64,000 bases of DNA from Bacteroidales bacterium UBA1756 (lineage in GTDB: Bacteria; Bacteroidota; Bacteroidia; Bacteroidales; WCHB1-69), in the NCBI GenBank assembly GCA_002314795.1, contig DCHI01000031.1:13274-77273 (forward strand). Direction: 5' to 3'. This document shows, in pieces, positions 35,501 through 43,269 of this stretch (position 1 is the stretch's first letter; each line of letters starts with the position of its first letter). The translations under genes and the position numbers were made by a program. The notes under the pieces were generated by a model. That model saw nothing but the letters and a program-made list of their open reading frames with translations, had not been told where the DNA came from and searched no databases.

Positions 35501-35637
35501 GGGGTCTTTCCGTCTCCACCTTGGTCACCTTGATTCTTATCCCGATTATGTATAGTCTGTTCGCCGATTTTGGTCAATGGCGTAAAAATAGAAAATTGGC
35601 CAAAGCCGCTACAGTGGAAAATCTTCCTACCATATAA
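32509..35637 (+). CDS. RND-family multidrug efflux permease (HAE1, AcrB-like)
   Basis: A 1042-residue, 12-transmembrane inner-membrane pump that exports substrates using the proton gradient. It starts with the usual SVNKPIMTALVYVAIAIIGV; TM4 has the proton-relay Asp pair in GMVVDDAIVVLENV, and TM10 the conserved Lys in VGIVVKNGIVLID. Two large periplasmic loops with PN and PC/DC-like domains lie at about 40-330 and 560-870. No membrane-fusion protein or TolC-like factor lies beside it: the upstream gene is divergent and the downstream genes are envelope proteins. The partner subunits must be elsewhere. It is followed after 3 bases by the MORN lipoprotein gene. Substrate unknown. Confidence 0.93.
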   Translation: MGLYQSSVNKPIMTALVYVAIAIIGVFCYTKLPVDLFPDMGENNIMVFTTYPGASAADIENNVTKPLENVLNSVSDLKEMTSSSKENYSIITLEFVEGVDIEDATNDVRDKLDMTTSMLPDACNQPFLFKFSMEDIPILMLSVKSAESTNALYKILDDRVASPISRVGGVGTVSISGAPQREIAIYCDPYKLEAYNLSIESIAAVVGAENRNVPLGSMDIGSETYSMRVQGEFSDASQMKNIVVGSYNNRNIYLSDVAVVKDTVQERMQEVYNNGHRGAMIIVQKQSGANSVQISQKVMDILPEIQKNLPSDVEIGIIANTSDSITNTVKSLEETIIIILALVVLVVLFFLGRWRATFIVAIVIPVSLVASFIYLAVTGNSLNIISLSSLSIAIGMVVDDAIVVLENVTTHIERGSKPKSAAVFATSEVSLSLIATTLVLLAVFIPLTFLGGQAGILFKQLGWIVSIVCSVSTLAAMTLTPMLCSVMLKSNPSRGKVFGAIYKPVQKFLDWLDRFYESILRWCVNHRLIVVGGALAIFIASMSLIKVIPTEYMPTNDQGRLSATVKLPVGTRMETTRAWALDFTEMMKQNYPELLMCNFSVGQPDDDNTFGIMSETGSHIVKFNMRFKDKVDRERGITAIADNIRDDLSKYPEIYRYQVSVGAGGMGGQSSVDIELYGYDFETTDRLAAEVSKKMKEAKGCSEANISRSEYVPEIQIDFDREKLAENGLNLTTAASYVRNRFNGYIASQYREDGDEYDIKVRYAENFRQDISAIENILVYNNSGQGLRIKDLGNVVERSTPPTIERKDRERVVKVSCIVGKDGVLSDVVDQAQQVMDNMDIPAEVTYKIGGTWEDQQEAFSDMYTLIVLIVLLVYIVMCSQFESFTYPFVIMFSIPFAFTGVFIGLAITQTALGVMALVGVLMLVGIVVKNGIVLIDYTILCRERGLSVKESVTTAGKSRLRPILMTTLTTVLGMVPLAVDDGMGAEMWNSLGMTVAWGLSVSTLVTLILIPIMYSLFADFGQWRKNRKLAKAATVENLPTI

Positions 35638-35640
35638 TTT

Positions 35641-36294
35641 ATGAAGCAACAAATATTCTTGGCATTTGCCATCCTCGCGCTCTTTTTCGTCTCTTGTCAA
35701 CATACGGAAAAAGAGTATTATCCTAACGGAATGCTGCGTTCTACCATCGAATGTAAAGGAGACGTTCCCAATGGCGTTTCCACCTATTATAATGATGACG
35801 GGGTCAAAACATTGGAGGTGAATTATAAAAATGGTAAAAAGGAAGGTCGCCTCCGTTCTTTCTTTTTCAACGGGAATTTGCAAACGGAAGAGTATTACAA
35901 AAATGACCAGCTCAACGGTCTCCAAACCACATACGATTTGACGGGAATTAAACTTACTGAAATTGAGTATGTTGACGGGGTAATGAACGGCTCCTACCGT
36001 GAATGGCACGACAAGGATGTTTTGAAAAGTGTCGGTTCGTACGCTGACGGCCTATGGAACGGACACTGGGAATATTACGACTTCCGCGGTTTTCTTGTCG
36101 CCGAGGGTGATTTTGATCACGGGACGGGCGACCAACTCAACTATACCGATACCGGCGTCCTTTATAAGAAAAGCCACTATGTCAATAATGAGAAGAGTGG
36201 CGAAGAATTTTTTTACAATTCTGATGGTGATGTAGTGAAAACCATTGTCTATGAGAAAGGTAGAATGGTTTCCATCGATGGTAAGCACGTTTAA
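35641..36294 (+). CDS. MORN-repeat lipoprotein (YwqK-like)
   Basis: A 217-residue lipoprotein with lipobox FFVSC (Cys19). The mature part is a series of MORN-like units of about 22 residues, e.g. YYPNGMLRSTIECKGDVPNG, YYNDDGVKTLEVNYKNGKKEG and SYADGLWNGHWEYYDFRG, the pattern often annotated as a YwqK-family antitoxin. That name is misleading here: no toxin gene is next to it and it is exported. It follows the RND permease by 3 bases and its 3' end precedes the OstA-like gene by 22 bases. Confidence 0.82.
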   Translation: MKQQIFLAFAILALFFVSCQHTEKEYYPNGMLRSTIECKGDVPNGVSTYYNDDGVKTLEVNYKNGKKEGRLRSFFFNGNLQTEEYYKNDQLNGLQTTYDLTGIKLTEIEYVDGVMNGSYREWHDKDVLKSVGSYADGLWNGHWEYYDFRGFLVAEGDFDHGTGDQLNYTDTGVLYKKSHYVNNEKSGEEFFYNSDGDVVKTIVYEKGRMVSIDGKHV

Positions 36295-36316
36295 TAATCC
36301 TTTTTTATTGTTGAAA

Positions 36317-37885
36317 ATGATGAAACGAATCCTTCTGTTAGCAATCGCATTCCTCTGTATGACGGCTACTTTTGCTCAGCAGAAGAAGATTTATTTTGAA
36401 GCGGACCTCCTTGAATATGATGAAGAAGTAATGGCTGGCGTGGAGCAGTACACGGGCAATGTGGTCTTCCGACATCAGAATACCATCGGCTATTGCGACC
36501 GCGCCCTTCATTTTAGAGATGAAAATCAGTTGCACGCTTTTGGCAATCCCGTTCGCATCATCATCAATGATTCCGTTACGCTTTACGGAGATTTCCTCAT
36601 CTATGATGGCAATCGTCGTACGGTTTCCATTTCTGGAAATGTGATTCTTCGTGACAAAACAGCCGCCTTGTTTACCGATAGCTTAATCTACGATTTGAAT
36701 ACCGACAAAGGTTATTATCTTACTGGTGGTAAGATGGTTAACGATAAGAACGTTCTTACAAGTTTGATTGGTTATTACAATACGGTTACTAAAATGGCCG
36801 ACTTGTCCGATTCCGTTCTGTTGGTGAATGAAACTTACACGGGCAAATGTCACACAGCTTCCTACAATACCCAGTCGCAAATTGCCTTTTTTACATCGCG
36901 TACGCATCTTTTTTCAACTGAAAATCAAATGTTTACAGATAGAGGATGGTATGACACGCAGCAGGATATTGTCTCTCTGTTTGGAAATGCGGAGCTTTTT
37001 AATGAAACGCAGAATCTGTCGGGCGACAGTCTCTATTTTGAAAAGCAAACCTCTTTCGGCCAGGGCTGGAACCACGTCCGTCTTATCGATTCTGTTAAAA
37101 ACTATATCGTTCAAGGAAACTACATCGAGTATTGGGACAAGGACTTTTCTGTCGTGACCGATAGCGCGGAACTAACCTTGATCGATGGCAATGACTCGCT
37201 TTATCTTCACGGCGATACGTTAAGAATTTTGTTTGATACGGCGCAATCTCCGAAATATTTTTATGCCTATAACAAGGTGAAATTTTTCCGTACGGATTTG
37301 CAAGGCGCCTGCGATTCTATGGCTTATATCGTTGAAGATTCCACCATTACAATGTATTACAATCCGGTGGTGTGGGCCGAAGGCAATCAGCTGACAGCCG
37401 ATACCATCCGCTTTACCATTTTGGACTCCGTCAATATGAAAATGGAACTTTGCCGTTCCGCCTATATCGTCTCCTCCGTTTTTGATTCCACCGAATTCAA
37501 TCAGATCAAAGGATTGAACATTATCGGGAATATTCGTGACAATAAACTTACGCAGGTGGATGTTATCGGGAATGCCGAAAGTTTGTACTATATCCAGGAA
37601 GAAGACAGCTCCCTTATCGGTATCAATTCCGCAATGACCAGCGAGATGCGTATCGTTTTTGATAATAATGCCATCAAATCCATCATCTTTTATAATGCGC
37701 CTGACGGGAAACTCTATCCGGACAAGGATTTGAATGATAAAGACCGTTTGTTGAAGGATTTCCGTTGGCTGAATGCCTACCGTCCATTCTCACGTTCGGA
37801 TATCTTTTTCAATCCGATTGAACGTGTAGTTGCCAAAAGTGATGAAGAAGAAGGCGATATGAATGGTGAAACAGATATTAAGTGA
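36317..37885 (+). CDS. OstA-like protein (LptA/LptD N-terminal domain)
   Basis: 522 residues from the start at 36317 (MMKRILLLAIAFLCMTATFAQ), a signal peptide; an upstream in-frame Met would overlap the previous gene. The mature part is a repeated beta-jellyroll of OstA type: KKIYFEADLLEYDEEV, NVVFRHQNTIGYCDRALH, VTLYGDFLIYDGNRRTVSISGNVILR, as in the Bacteroidota OstA-like proteins that replace LptA in carrying LPS across the periplasm. It is long compared with E. coli LptA (about 185) because the units are duplicated. The stop TGA overlaps the aroC start as TGATG. Confidence 0.87.
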   Translation: MMKRILLLAIAFLCMTATFAQQKKIYFEADLLEYDEEVMAGVEQYTGNVVFRHQNTIGYCDRALHFRDENQLHAFGNPVRIIINDSVTLYGDFLIYDGNRRTVSISGNVILRDKTAALFTDSLIYDLNTDKGYYLTGGKMVNDKNVLTSLIGYYNTVTKMADLSDSVLLVNETYTGKCHTASYNTQSQIAFFTSRTHLFSTENQMFTDRGWYDTQQDIVSLFGNAELFNETQNLSGDSLYFEKQTSFGQGWNHVRLIDSVKNYIVQGNYIEYWDKDFSVVTDSAELTLIDGNDSLYLHGDTLRILFDTAQSPKYFYAYNKVKFFRTDLQGACDSMAYIVEDSTITMYYNPVVWAEGNQLTADTIRFTILDSVNMKMELCRSAYIVSSVFDSTEFNQIKGLNIIGNIRDNKLTQVDVIGNAESLYYIQEEDSSLIGINSAMTSEMRIVFDNNAIKSIIFYNAPDGKLYPDKDLNDKDRLLKDFRWLNAYRPFSRSDIFFNPIERVVAKSDEEEGDMNGETDIK

Positions 37886-38820
37886 TGAATACATTTGGCA
37901 CAATTTTCCGACTCACTGATTTTGGAGACACGCACGGTCCGTGTATGGGTGGCATCATTGATGGCTGTCCTTCAGGACTTTTGTTTGATATTCCCTTCGT
38001 TCAAGCCGAACTCGCACGTCGCTCACTTCCGGGTGACGGTCGCTGCGAAAAGGACGAAGTCCGCTTTCTGTCAGGTATTTATGATGGCGTGACGACGGGC
38101 GCTCCCATCGGTTTTGTTATTGAAAATGAGGACGGTATTGCAAGTCCCGTTACGAACCAGTTACTGAAGCCGTCACACTCTTCTTTTGTTTATAAAGAAA
38201 AATATGGTCATACTTGCAATGAGCAGGGGGGACGTTCCTCCGCCCGTCAAACGGTCTGTCGCGTGGTAGCGGGTGCGGTTGCAAAAATGTTTCTTCGGAA
38301 CCACGGCGTGACTGTCACTTCGCGTGTGCTTGCTTCGTCGGTGCAAGTTCCTTCGGGGGATACGGTTGGCGCTACGGTCGAGGCCGTCATCCACGGTCTC
38401 CCTGCCGGTTTGGGTGAGCCGGTCTATGATAAGTTTGACGCGCGTTTGGCAGCGGCTATGCTCTCCATTCCCGCTTGCAAGGGGTTTGAAATAGGGGAGG
38501 GCTTTCGCGCCGCCAATATGTTGGGCTCCCAGTACAATGATGTTCAGAATCCGGACTTCTCCTTTCAGACGAATCACGATGGAGGCGTTCAGGCCGGCAT
38601 CACCAATGGCGAAGACGTGATCTTCCGTGTGGCCTTCAAACCGATTCCTTCCATCCAACTTTCACAGAAAACCATTGACTATCAAGGAAATGAAACAATT
38701 TATGCATCGTCGAATCGTAACGATGTTTGTGTCGCTCCGCGTGTGCTGCCTGTTGTGGAGGCGATGGCCGCTCACGTCACTTTCGATTTGATGCTTCTAA
38801 AACAAGCCAATAAATTGTAA
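37885..38820 (+). CDS. aroC: chorismate synthase homologue, shortened and with a missing conserved His
   Basis: 311 residues, compared with about 355-360 in other Bacteroidota AroC. AroC makes chorismate from EPSP with reduced FMN. The family is clear: MNTFGTIFRLTDFGDTHG start (His17 kept, Ser of GESHG is Thr), EQGGRSSARQTVCRVV, SIPACKGFEIGEGF and LPVVEAMAA at the end. Three deviations: about 40 residues are lacking between VTSRVLASSVQVP and GDTVGATVEAV; the block usually reading DHRGGGRSSARET has Asn112 where the second invariant His stands; and RHDPC reads RNDVC (Asn279). It is coupled to the OstA-like gene. It may be a fast-evolving or altered enzyme. Confidence 0.85.
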   Translation: MNTFGTIFRLTDFGDTHGPCMGGIIDGCPSGLLFDIPFVQAELARRSLPGDGRCEKDEVRFLSGIYDGVTTGAPIGFVIENEDGIASPVTNQLLKPSHSSFVYKEKYGHTCNEQGGRSSARQTVCRVVAGAVAKMFLRNHGVTVTSRVLASSVQVPSGDTVGATVEAVIHGLPAGLGEPVYDKFDARLAAAMLSIPACKGFEIGEGFRAANMLGSQYNDVQNPDFSFQTNHDGGVQAGITNGEDVIFRVAFKPIPSIQLSQKTIDYQGNETIYASSNRNDVCVAPRVLPVVEAMAAHVTFDLMLLKQANKL

Positions 38821-38849
38821 AATATTGTCTCATTATTATTTATAAAAAG

Positions 38850-39752
38850 ATGTTCACTACTCCTATTCTTGTCATTACGTATCATCGGATTGAATCAACG
38901 CACGACCTGTTTACAGTGCTTCGCCAGCTAAAACCACAAAAGTTATATGTCGCCGCTGATGGAGGCTGTTCCGGAGACCGCGTCGATTATCAACTTTGTC
39001 TTGAAGCGAGATGCGTTTTTATGCCCGAATGGGATTGTGAAATGCACACCCTTTTTAAAGATTCACATCACGGAAAGTCCAAGATGTTTATGCAAGCCAT
39101 CGATTGGTTTTTTGAACAGGAGCAGGAAGGAATTATCCTTTTCGATGACACGGTCCCGAATATTGATTTCTTCTACTTTTGTCAGCAAATGCTTGATGTT
39201 TATCGCGACGATCAGCGCATTGGACATATTTCTGGTTCCAATCTTTTGAAACATAATAAGAAAGATGAAAATTCCTACTATTTTTCCGCCTATCCTTTGG
39301 TGTGGGGATTTGCCACTTGGAAAAATCGTATTGATGGTTTGGATTTGAAAATGAGAGAATTGGAATCAATTGATTTCCATACGCTTACAGACCATTATGT
39401 GATGAAAAAGAAGCACGCCTATTTTTGGGCTCGCCGTTATCGTATCTTGCGCAAGAATCAAATCGATATTTGGGAGTACCAGTACTTTTTCCACCTTTGG
39501 AAGTCAGGCCGCTTGAGTATTATCCCAAATGTTAACTTAGTGGAAAACAGAAGTTTTCAAAATAAGAAACGCCGTATTCGTCGCCTCGCTCGTCCGTTGA
39601 AACACATTATGCCTCTGACTTTGAACCAGCAGGTTGAACAGGACGCGGAAGCAGATCGCTACGTTTTCCGTCGCTATTTTAAAAAGGATGTGCTAACCAT
39701 TTTGGAAAACTGGTTCAAGGAAAACTTATTGGGAGAAGAAAAAAGTGTGTAA
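38850..39752 (+). CDS. nucleotide-diphospho-sugar transferase-like protein
   Basis: A 300-residue soluble protein resembling the GNT-I-like (HlpA-like) glycosyltransferase family of Bacteroidota: TPILVITYHRIESTHDLFTVL, KPQKLYVAADGG, the metal-binding segment IILFDDTVPNIDFFYFC (usual form LEDD), VYRDDQRIGHISGSN and PLVWGFATWKNRID. The usual DxD-like LEDD reads LFDD, so the metal site is probably still present. Likely builds a cell-surface glycan. The 3' half is rich in Lys and Arg. The stop codon abuts that of the convergent lysE gene. Confidence 0.75.
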   Translation: MFTTPILVITYHRIESTHDLFTVLRQLKPQKLYVAADGGCSGDRVDYQLCLEARCVFMPEWDCEMHTLFKDSHHGKSKMFMQAIDWFFEQEQEGIILFDDTVPNIDFFYFCQQMLDVYRDDQRIGHISGSNLLKHNKKDENSYYFSAYPLVWGFATWKNRIDGLDLKMRELESIDFHTLTDHYVMKKKHAYFWARRYRILRKNQIDIWEYQYFFHLWKSGRLSIIPNVNLVENRSFQNKKRRIRRLARPLKHIMPLTLNQQVEQDAEADRYVFRRYFKKDVLTILENWFKENLLGEEKSV

Positions 39753-40397
39753 TTACCAATAAAGAGATACTAACATCCTAATAATCATAAAAATACCGAG
39801 AGCGCAGAAAACAACGCCCACAATTCGGTTGATGATAAAGGCCACTTCGTGAGTAATGGCCTTTTTTAGTTTCCCTGCAAAGAAACTCTTGAGCATATCG
39901 ATGCAAAAGATAGTGAGTAAGATGCAAGCAAAGAAAATGATTTGATTGTGGATGCTCGGTCCGCTGTACGGTGCGATGCCTAACCAGAGAATCCAAACGA
40001 AAGGATTGGTGATGTTGAATGCAAACCCTTTTGCCGGATATTTGAAAAGTCCCCAGTTGTTGCTGCGGTCGTTGTTCAACACCTCTTCTTGACGGCGGGT
40101 TTTTACTTGCCTTTTGCGGTTGAAGAAGGTGATTAAACCATAGACGATGAGAATGATGCCGCCAAGAATGCTGAAAAGGAGCTTCGCCATTTCATTCTGC
40201 ATAATTCCGGCAGTTCCCCACAGGCACAGCGAAATTAAAATGATGTCACTCAAGGCGATGCCTAAGGCAAAGAGAATGCCTGACTTGAAGCCATTGTTCA
40301 AACTGGTCTGAATAATGCCCAAAAAAGCAGCTCCGGGAGCCACTGAAATGGCTAATCCGACGGGAATCGCTTGCATAAGAGTGGCGAAAATGTTCAT
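39753..40397 (-). CDS. LysE family amino acid exporter
   Basis: A 214-residue inner-membrane protein with six hydrophobic segments, of the LysE/RhtB fold: start with AIPVGLAISVAPGAAFLGIIQTSL, the conserved Pro-Gly of the first helix, GIALSDIILISLCLWG, and KGFAFNITNPFVWILWLG. LysE-type proteins export amino acids such as lysine, arginine or threonine. The substrate is not shown by sequence. Its ATG overlaps the previous stop (TAATG), and it is the last gene of the operon with the lipoprotein and the outer-membrane protein. Confidence 0.87.
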   Translation of the reverse strand: MNIFATLMQAIPVGLAISVAPGAAFLGIIQTSLNNGFKSGILFALGIALSDIILISLCLWGTAGIMQNEMAKLLFSILGGIILIVYGLITFFNRKRQVKTRRQEEVLNNDRSNNWGLFKYPAKGFAFNITNPFVWILWLGIAPYSGPSIHNQIIFFACILLTIFCIDMLKSFFAGKLKKAITHEVAFIINRIVGVVFCALGIFMIIRMLVSLYW

Positions 40398-41155
40398 TAT
40401 TCGTGTGGACCCTTTCTTTTTCCAAAATTATACGCAATGTATGCGCCAAGATAAAATGTGTTCGCCTTGTTGAAGGCCATCTGCTGTACGAATGGGAAAA
40501 CCATATCGTACGTTACGCCGATTTCTAAAGCGTGCATCGTGTATTCATCCTTGCTGAAATCAAAATTGAATCCGGTCTTCAAGTAAAAGCCTGGATGAAG
40601 CGAAGTTTTTCCAAGCCCAGTGAAGAAGTTGGCACGGCTGATGATGTCCTCCATTGGTTGTGCCTCCGGGTCGAAGCGTTCAACGGAAACACCGGTGTAA
40701 GTCCCATCGTTAGCGTATTGTGCCACATTGACATAAACGGGAATGGCGAACCCTAACGAAACTCCTCCCGACAAAGTGTATCGGATACGTACTCCGCCCC
40801 AGTAGGGTTTTTGATGCAAGGTGCGCTGGTATCCGTAACCTCCGTGAAGGAAGAACAAGTCGCACAATTTCCCGTACGAAAATGGTCTCGCCTGCGGGAA
40901 ATAGGGATTCCTTGCTAATACGGCCTTGTGGTGAATGTTGTAAGTAAGGTCAATTTCCCAAAAGTGCTTGTCCGTATAGGTCGGTGTCCATCCTTGCTGA
41001 AACCCGATGCCGCCTCCATTCGTATTGATGAATACGTTGAGATTATGTTCCTTGAGAATAATCTTCCTCCATTCGACTTCCCCAACATCCTGGGCAAGCA
41101 CGAACGGAAAAAGAAACATAAGAAGAATCCATAAATTTGCCTTCTTAAGTCTCAT
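40397..41155 (-). CDS. hypothetical outer-membrane beta-barrel protein
   Basis: A 252-residue protein with signal peptide (MRLKKANLWILLMFLFPFVLAQ) and alternating hydrophobic strands, for example FWEIDLTYNIHHK, LHPGFYLKTGFNFDFSK and HALEIGVTYDMVFPFVQQM. It resembles unnamed Bacteroidota outer-membrane proteins; the ligand is unknown. It sits between a small lipoprotein gene (17 bases upstream) and lysE (1-base overlap). Confidence 0.75.
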   Translation of the reverse strand: MRLKKANLWILLMFLFPFVLAQDVGEVEWRKIILKEHNLNVFINTNGGGIGFQQGWTPTYTDKHFWEIDLTYNIHHKAVLARNPYFPQARPFSYGKLCDLFFLHGGYGYQRTLHQKPYWGGVRIRYTLSGGVSLGFAIPVYVNVAQYANDGTYTGVSVERFDPEAQPMEDIISRANFFTGLGKTSLHPGFYLKTGFNFDFSKDEYTMHALEIGVTYDMVFPFVQQMAFNKANTFYLGAYIAYNFGKRKGPHE

Positions 41156-41172
41156 CGGGAACGGAAAAAATG

Positions 41173-41316
41173 CTATTTTTCAGCAACGTTATCGTTCATC
41201 ACCTGGGGAACTTCGGTGTAATGACCGTAAGCAGGGCATTTGTGTTGGGTAGCGCAAGCCGCAAAAGTGGTGAGTAATACAAATAATACACTGATAATCA
41301 ATAAGGTACGTTTCAT
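41173..41316 (-). CDS. small lipoprotein (47 residues)
   Basis: A short gene of 47 codons plus stop that is easily missed. MKRTLLIISVLFVLLTTFAAC is a classic lipoprotein signal with TFAAC lipobox (Cys21); the mature part is only 27 residues and contains HKCPAYGHY. It lies 23 bases downstream of a promoter element (41339-41347) and 17 bases before the outer-membrane protein gene, which supports it being real. Similar short lipoproteins with a CPAY motif occur in Bacteroidota. Role unknown; perhaps a partner of the next protein. Confidence 0.75.
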   Translation of the reverse strand: MKRTLLIISVLFVLLTTFAACATQHKCPAYGHYTEVPQVMNDNVAEK

Positions 41317-41338
41317 TATGGTTAATTTTTTTAAGAGT

Positions 41339-41347
41339 GCAAAAATA
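41339..41347 (-). promoter_or_regulatory. Bacteroidota -7 promoter element
   Basis: Reads TATTTTTGC on the minus strand. Drives the small lipoprotein, outer-membrane protein and lysE genes. Confidence 0.65.
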
Positions 41348-41374
41348 AAAAAAATATAATTTAGTTATATAATA

Positions 41375-41383
41375 AATTTTTGC
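41375..41383 (+). promoter_or_regulatory. possible -7 promoter element (one mismatch)
   Basis: AATTTTTGC differs from TAnnTTTGC at the first base, 20 bases before the start at 41403. Accepted only because no better site is present. Confidence 0.35.
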
Positions 41384-41402
41384 TTTTTCGTTTTTTTGTC
41401 GA

Positions 41403-43124
41403 ATGAGATATCGGATATTATTGATAACCCTATTTTGGGGCTTTTCGCTTCACGCGCTGGCTCAGAATACGGTCGTCATTTCCAACGTTCCTCCCGAAAT
41501 CCAAAACCTTCGGAAATTGGGCTTCAAAAAACAAGTGAAGGACTCCACCGAATTGCAAGCACGTTTGGAACTGTTTTCCTATCGCTGTCGTACAAGTGGT
41601 TATGCCGCCTTTTCTATCGATTCCGTCCGTTTCTCTCAAGATACTTTCTATGTTTTTCCGTATTGGGGAACCGATTATTCATCATTTCTTCAAATGGATT
41701 CTGTAACTTTTTTATTTTCAAATAAATATGGATTGGATAGGATGCTTCATAATGGCAGACTTTCCTTGGCAGACTATCCCTCTTTTTCATCCCGACTTCT
41801 TGAAAAATTAGAGAATGATGGCTATCCTTTCGCCTCCATTGATTTGATAATGAACGATGAGAGTCCGAACGACGCTCGTGTGCAAACCTCGCTCGGCCCC
41901 GCCGTGCAGTACGATTCTATCGTAATCAAGGGAACGCTTAAGCTACGTCCAAACTTTGTGCGTGCGATTCTGAATTGGAAATCCGGACGGAAGTATGTGG
42001 AACGCAATGCCGCCGCTGTTTCCACCAAGCTGAAGGCATTGCCCTACGCCTCTTTGACGCGCGAGCCAGGTGTGGAATTTGTTGGAAATAAGGCGATTCT
42101 GTACGTTTTTGCGGATAAACGCAAGTGCAACCAGTTTGATGGTTACGTCGGCATTGTCCCTGTGAGTGAGCAATCGGGAAAGGTGATGGTGACGGGTGAG
42201 GCCAATTTGAAATTGCAGAATGTGTTTAAAATAGGGGAGAAGTTGGAACTGAGGTGGCAAGCTCCCGAACGTTATTCGCAGTATCTCTTGGTCAATGCTG
42301 ATTTCCCTTGCTGGTTTGGAACGCCGCTCGGTCTTTCTGGGAATTTTACGCTGGACAAGAAGGATACTTCCTACTTGAATATGAGGTATCGCGCAGCCGT
42401 CACTTACTCATTTTTTGGCACAAACGAACTTCAGGCCTATTTCCTGTATGCCACTTCTACCATACTTCGACCGGAACTTATTTCCTTTTCTACTAATGAT
42501 TCCGTCGCTTTGGATTACCGCAAGCCGATGTACGGACTTCGTCTCGCTTTCGCCCGACTGGACGATGCTCAGCATCCGCGTTCCGGCTTCCGTTTGGACC
42601 TGGATGTGGCGGCAGGAAGTCGTCGCGTTTTGCAAAATGCGGCCGCCAATCCGGAGATTTATTCGGGAATGACTTTGAAAACCTCAACGTATCAAATGAC
42701 GGGAACGTTGAGTGGTTATGTCCCGATTCGAAAGCGTTGGGGCTGGGTGGCGAATTTGTCCGGTGGCTGGTCATACGCCACGCAGCAGATTTATAATGAC
42801 CTTTTCCGTATCGGTGGCACGCAGACGTTGCAGGGTTTCGATGAAAAGTCACTGTACGCTACTTCGTATTTGGTGGCGGCAACCGAGTTCCGTTTTTGGT
42901 TCGCTTCGTTTTCTTATTTAAATGTTTTCTTTAACGGATCGTGGTATGAGCGCAGATTGTCAGATAGTTACTATTTTGACTTTCCGTTCGGCTTCGGCCT
43001 CGGAGCAACGTTCCATACGAAGGCGGGTGACTTTTATATCAGTTATGCCTTGGGCCAACAAAAGAACAATCCCGTTTCTTTCAAAACGGGAAAGATTCAT
43101 TTTGGAATGGATATTCGATTCTAA
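41403..43124 (+). CDS. Omp85/BamA-TamA family outer-membrane protein
   Basis: A 573-residue protein with signal peptide (ends HALAQ), a POTRA-like region (about 85-230, e.g. SIVIKGTLKLRPNFVRAIL), and a C-terminal barrel with the Omp85 signature LFRIGGTQTLQGFDEKSLYATSY and final strand GKIHFGMDIRF. It is smaller than BamA and carries fewer POTRA domains, like TamA or the two-partner secretion transporters; no passenger protein gene is next to it. It probably assembles or translocates outer-membrane proteins or lipids. Convergent with the acyl-CoA ligase gene across a tandem repeat. Confidence 0.87.
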   Translation: MRYRILLITLFWGFSLHALAQNTVVISNVPPEIQNLRKLGFKKQVKDSTELQARLELFSYRCRTSGYAAFSIDSVRFSQDTFYVFPYWGTDYSSFLQMDSVTFLFSNKYGLDRMLHNGRLSLADYPSFSSRLLEKLENDGYPFASIDLIMNDESPNDARVQTSLGPAVQYDSIVIKGTLKLRPNFVRAILNWKSGRKYVERNAAAVSTKLKALPYASLTREPGVEFVGNKAILYVFADKRKCNQFDGYVGIVPVSEQSGKVMVTGEANLKLQNVFKIGEKLELRWQAPERYSQYLLVNADFPCWFGTPLGLSGNFTLDKKDTSYLNMRYRAAVTYSFFGTNELQAYFLYATSTILRPELISFSTNDSVALDYRKPMYGLRLAFARLDDAQHPRSGFRLDLDVAAGSRRVLQNAAANPEIYSGMTLKTSTYQMTGTLSGYVPIRKRWGWVANLSGGWSYATQQIYNDLFRIGGTQTLQGFDEKSLYATSYLVAATEFRFWFASFSYLNVFFNGSWYERRLSDSYYFDFPFGFGLGATFHTKAGDFYISYALGQQKNNPVSFKTGKIHFGMDIRF

Positions 43125-43191
43125 AAGTTGTAAAAGAAATACGCTTTTCCGCTACGCTTATAATCAAGGGTTTGATATGCGATCAGCCCAT

Positions 43192-43263
43192 CTTTAAGAA
43201 CTTCATAAACTTTAAGAACTTCATAAACTTTACAAACTTTACAAACTTTACAAACTTTACAAA
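43192..43263. repeat. 9-base tandem repeat, eight units
   Basis: Eight 9-base units without gaps: CTTTAAGAA, CTTCATAAA, again both, then four copies of CTTTACAAA. 72 bases in total, between the convergent genes ending at 43124 and 43270. It lacks the spacers of a CRISPR array and no hairpin is evident. Confidence 0.95.
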
Positions 43264-43269
43264 CCCCTC

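Noticed and set aside
35641..36294. Toxin-antitoxin system suggested by the YwqK-like repeats
   Set aside because: The protein is a lipoprotein with MORN-like repeats and no toxin gene is beside it.
43192..43263. Possible CRISPR array
   Set aside because: Units are only 9 bases, directly adjacent and without unique spacers; no cas genes in the window.
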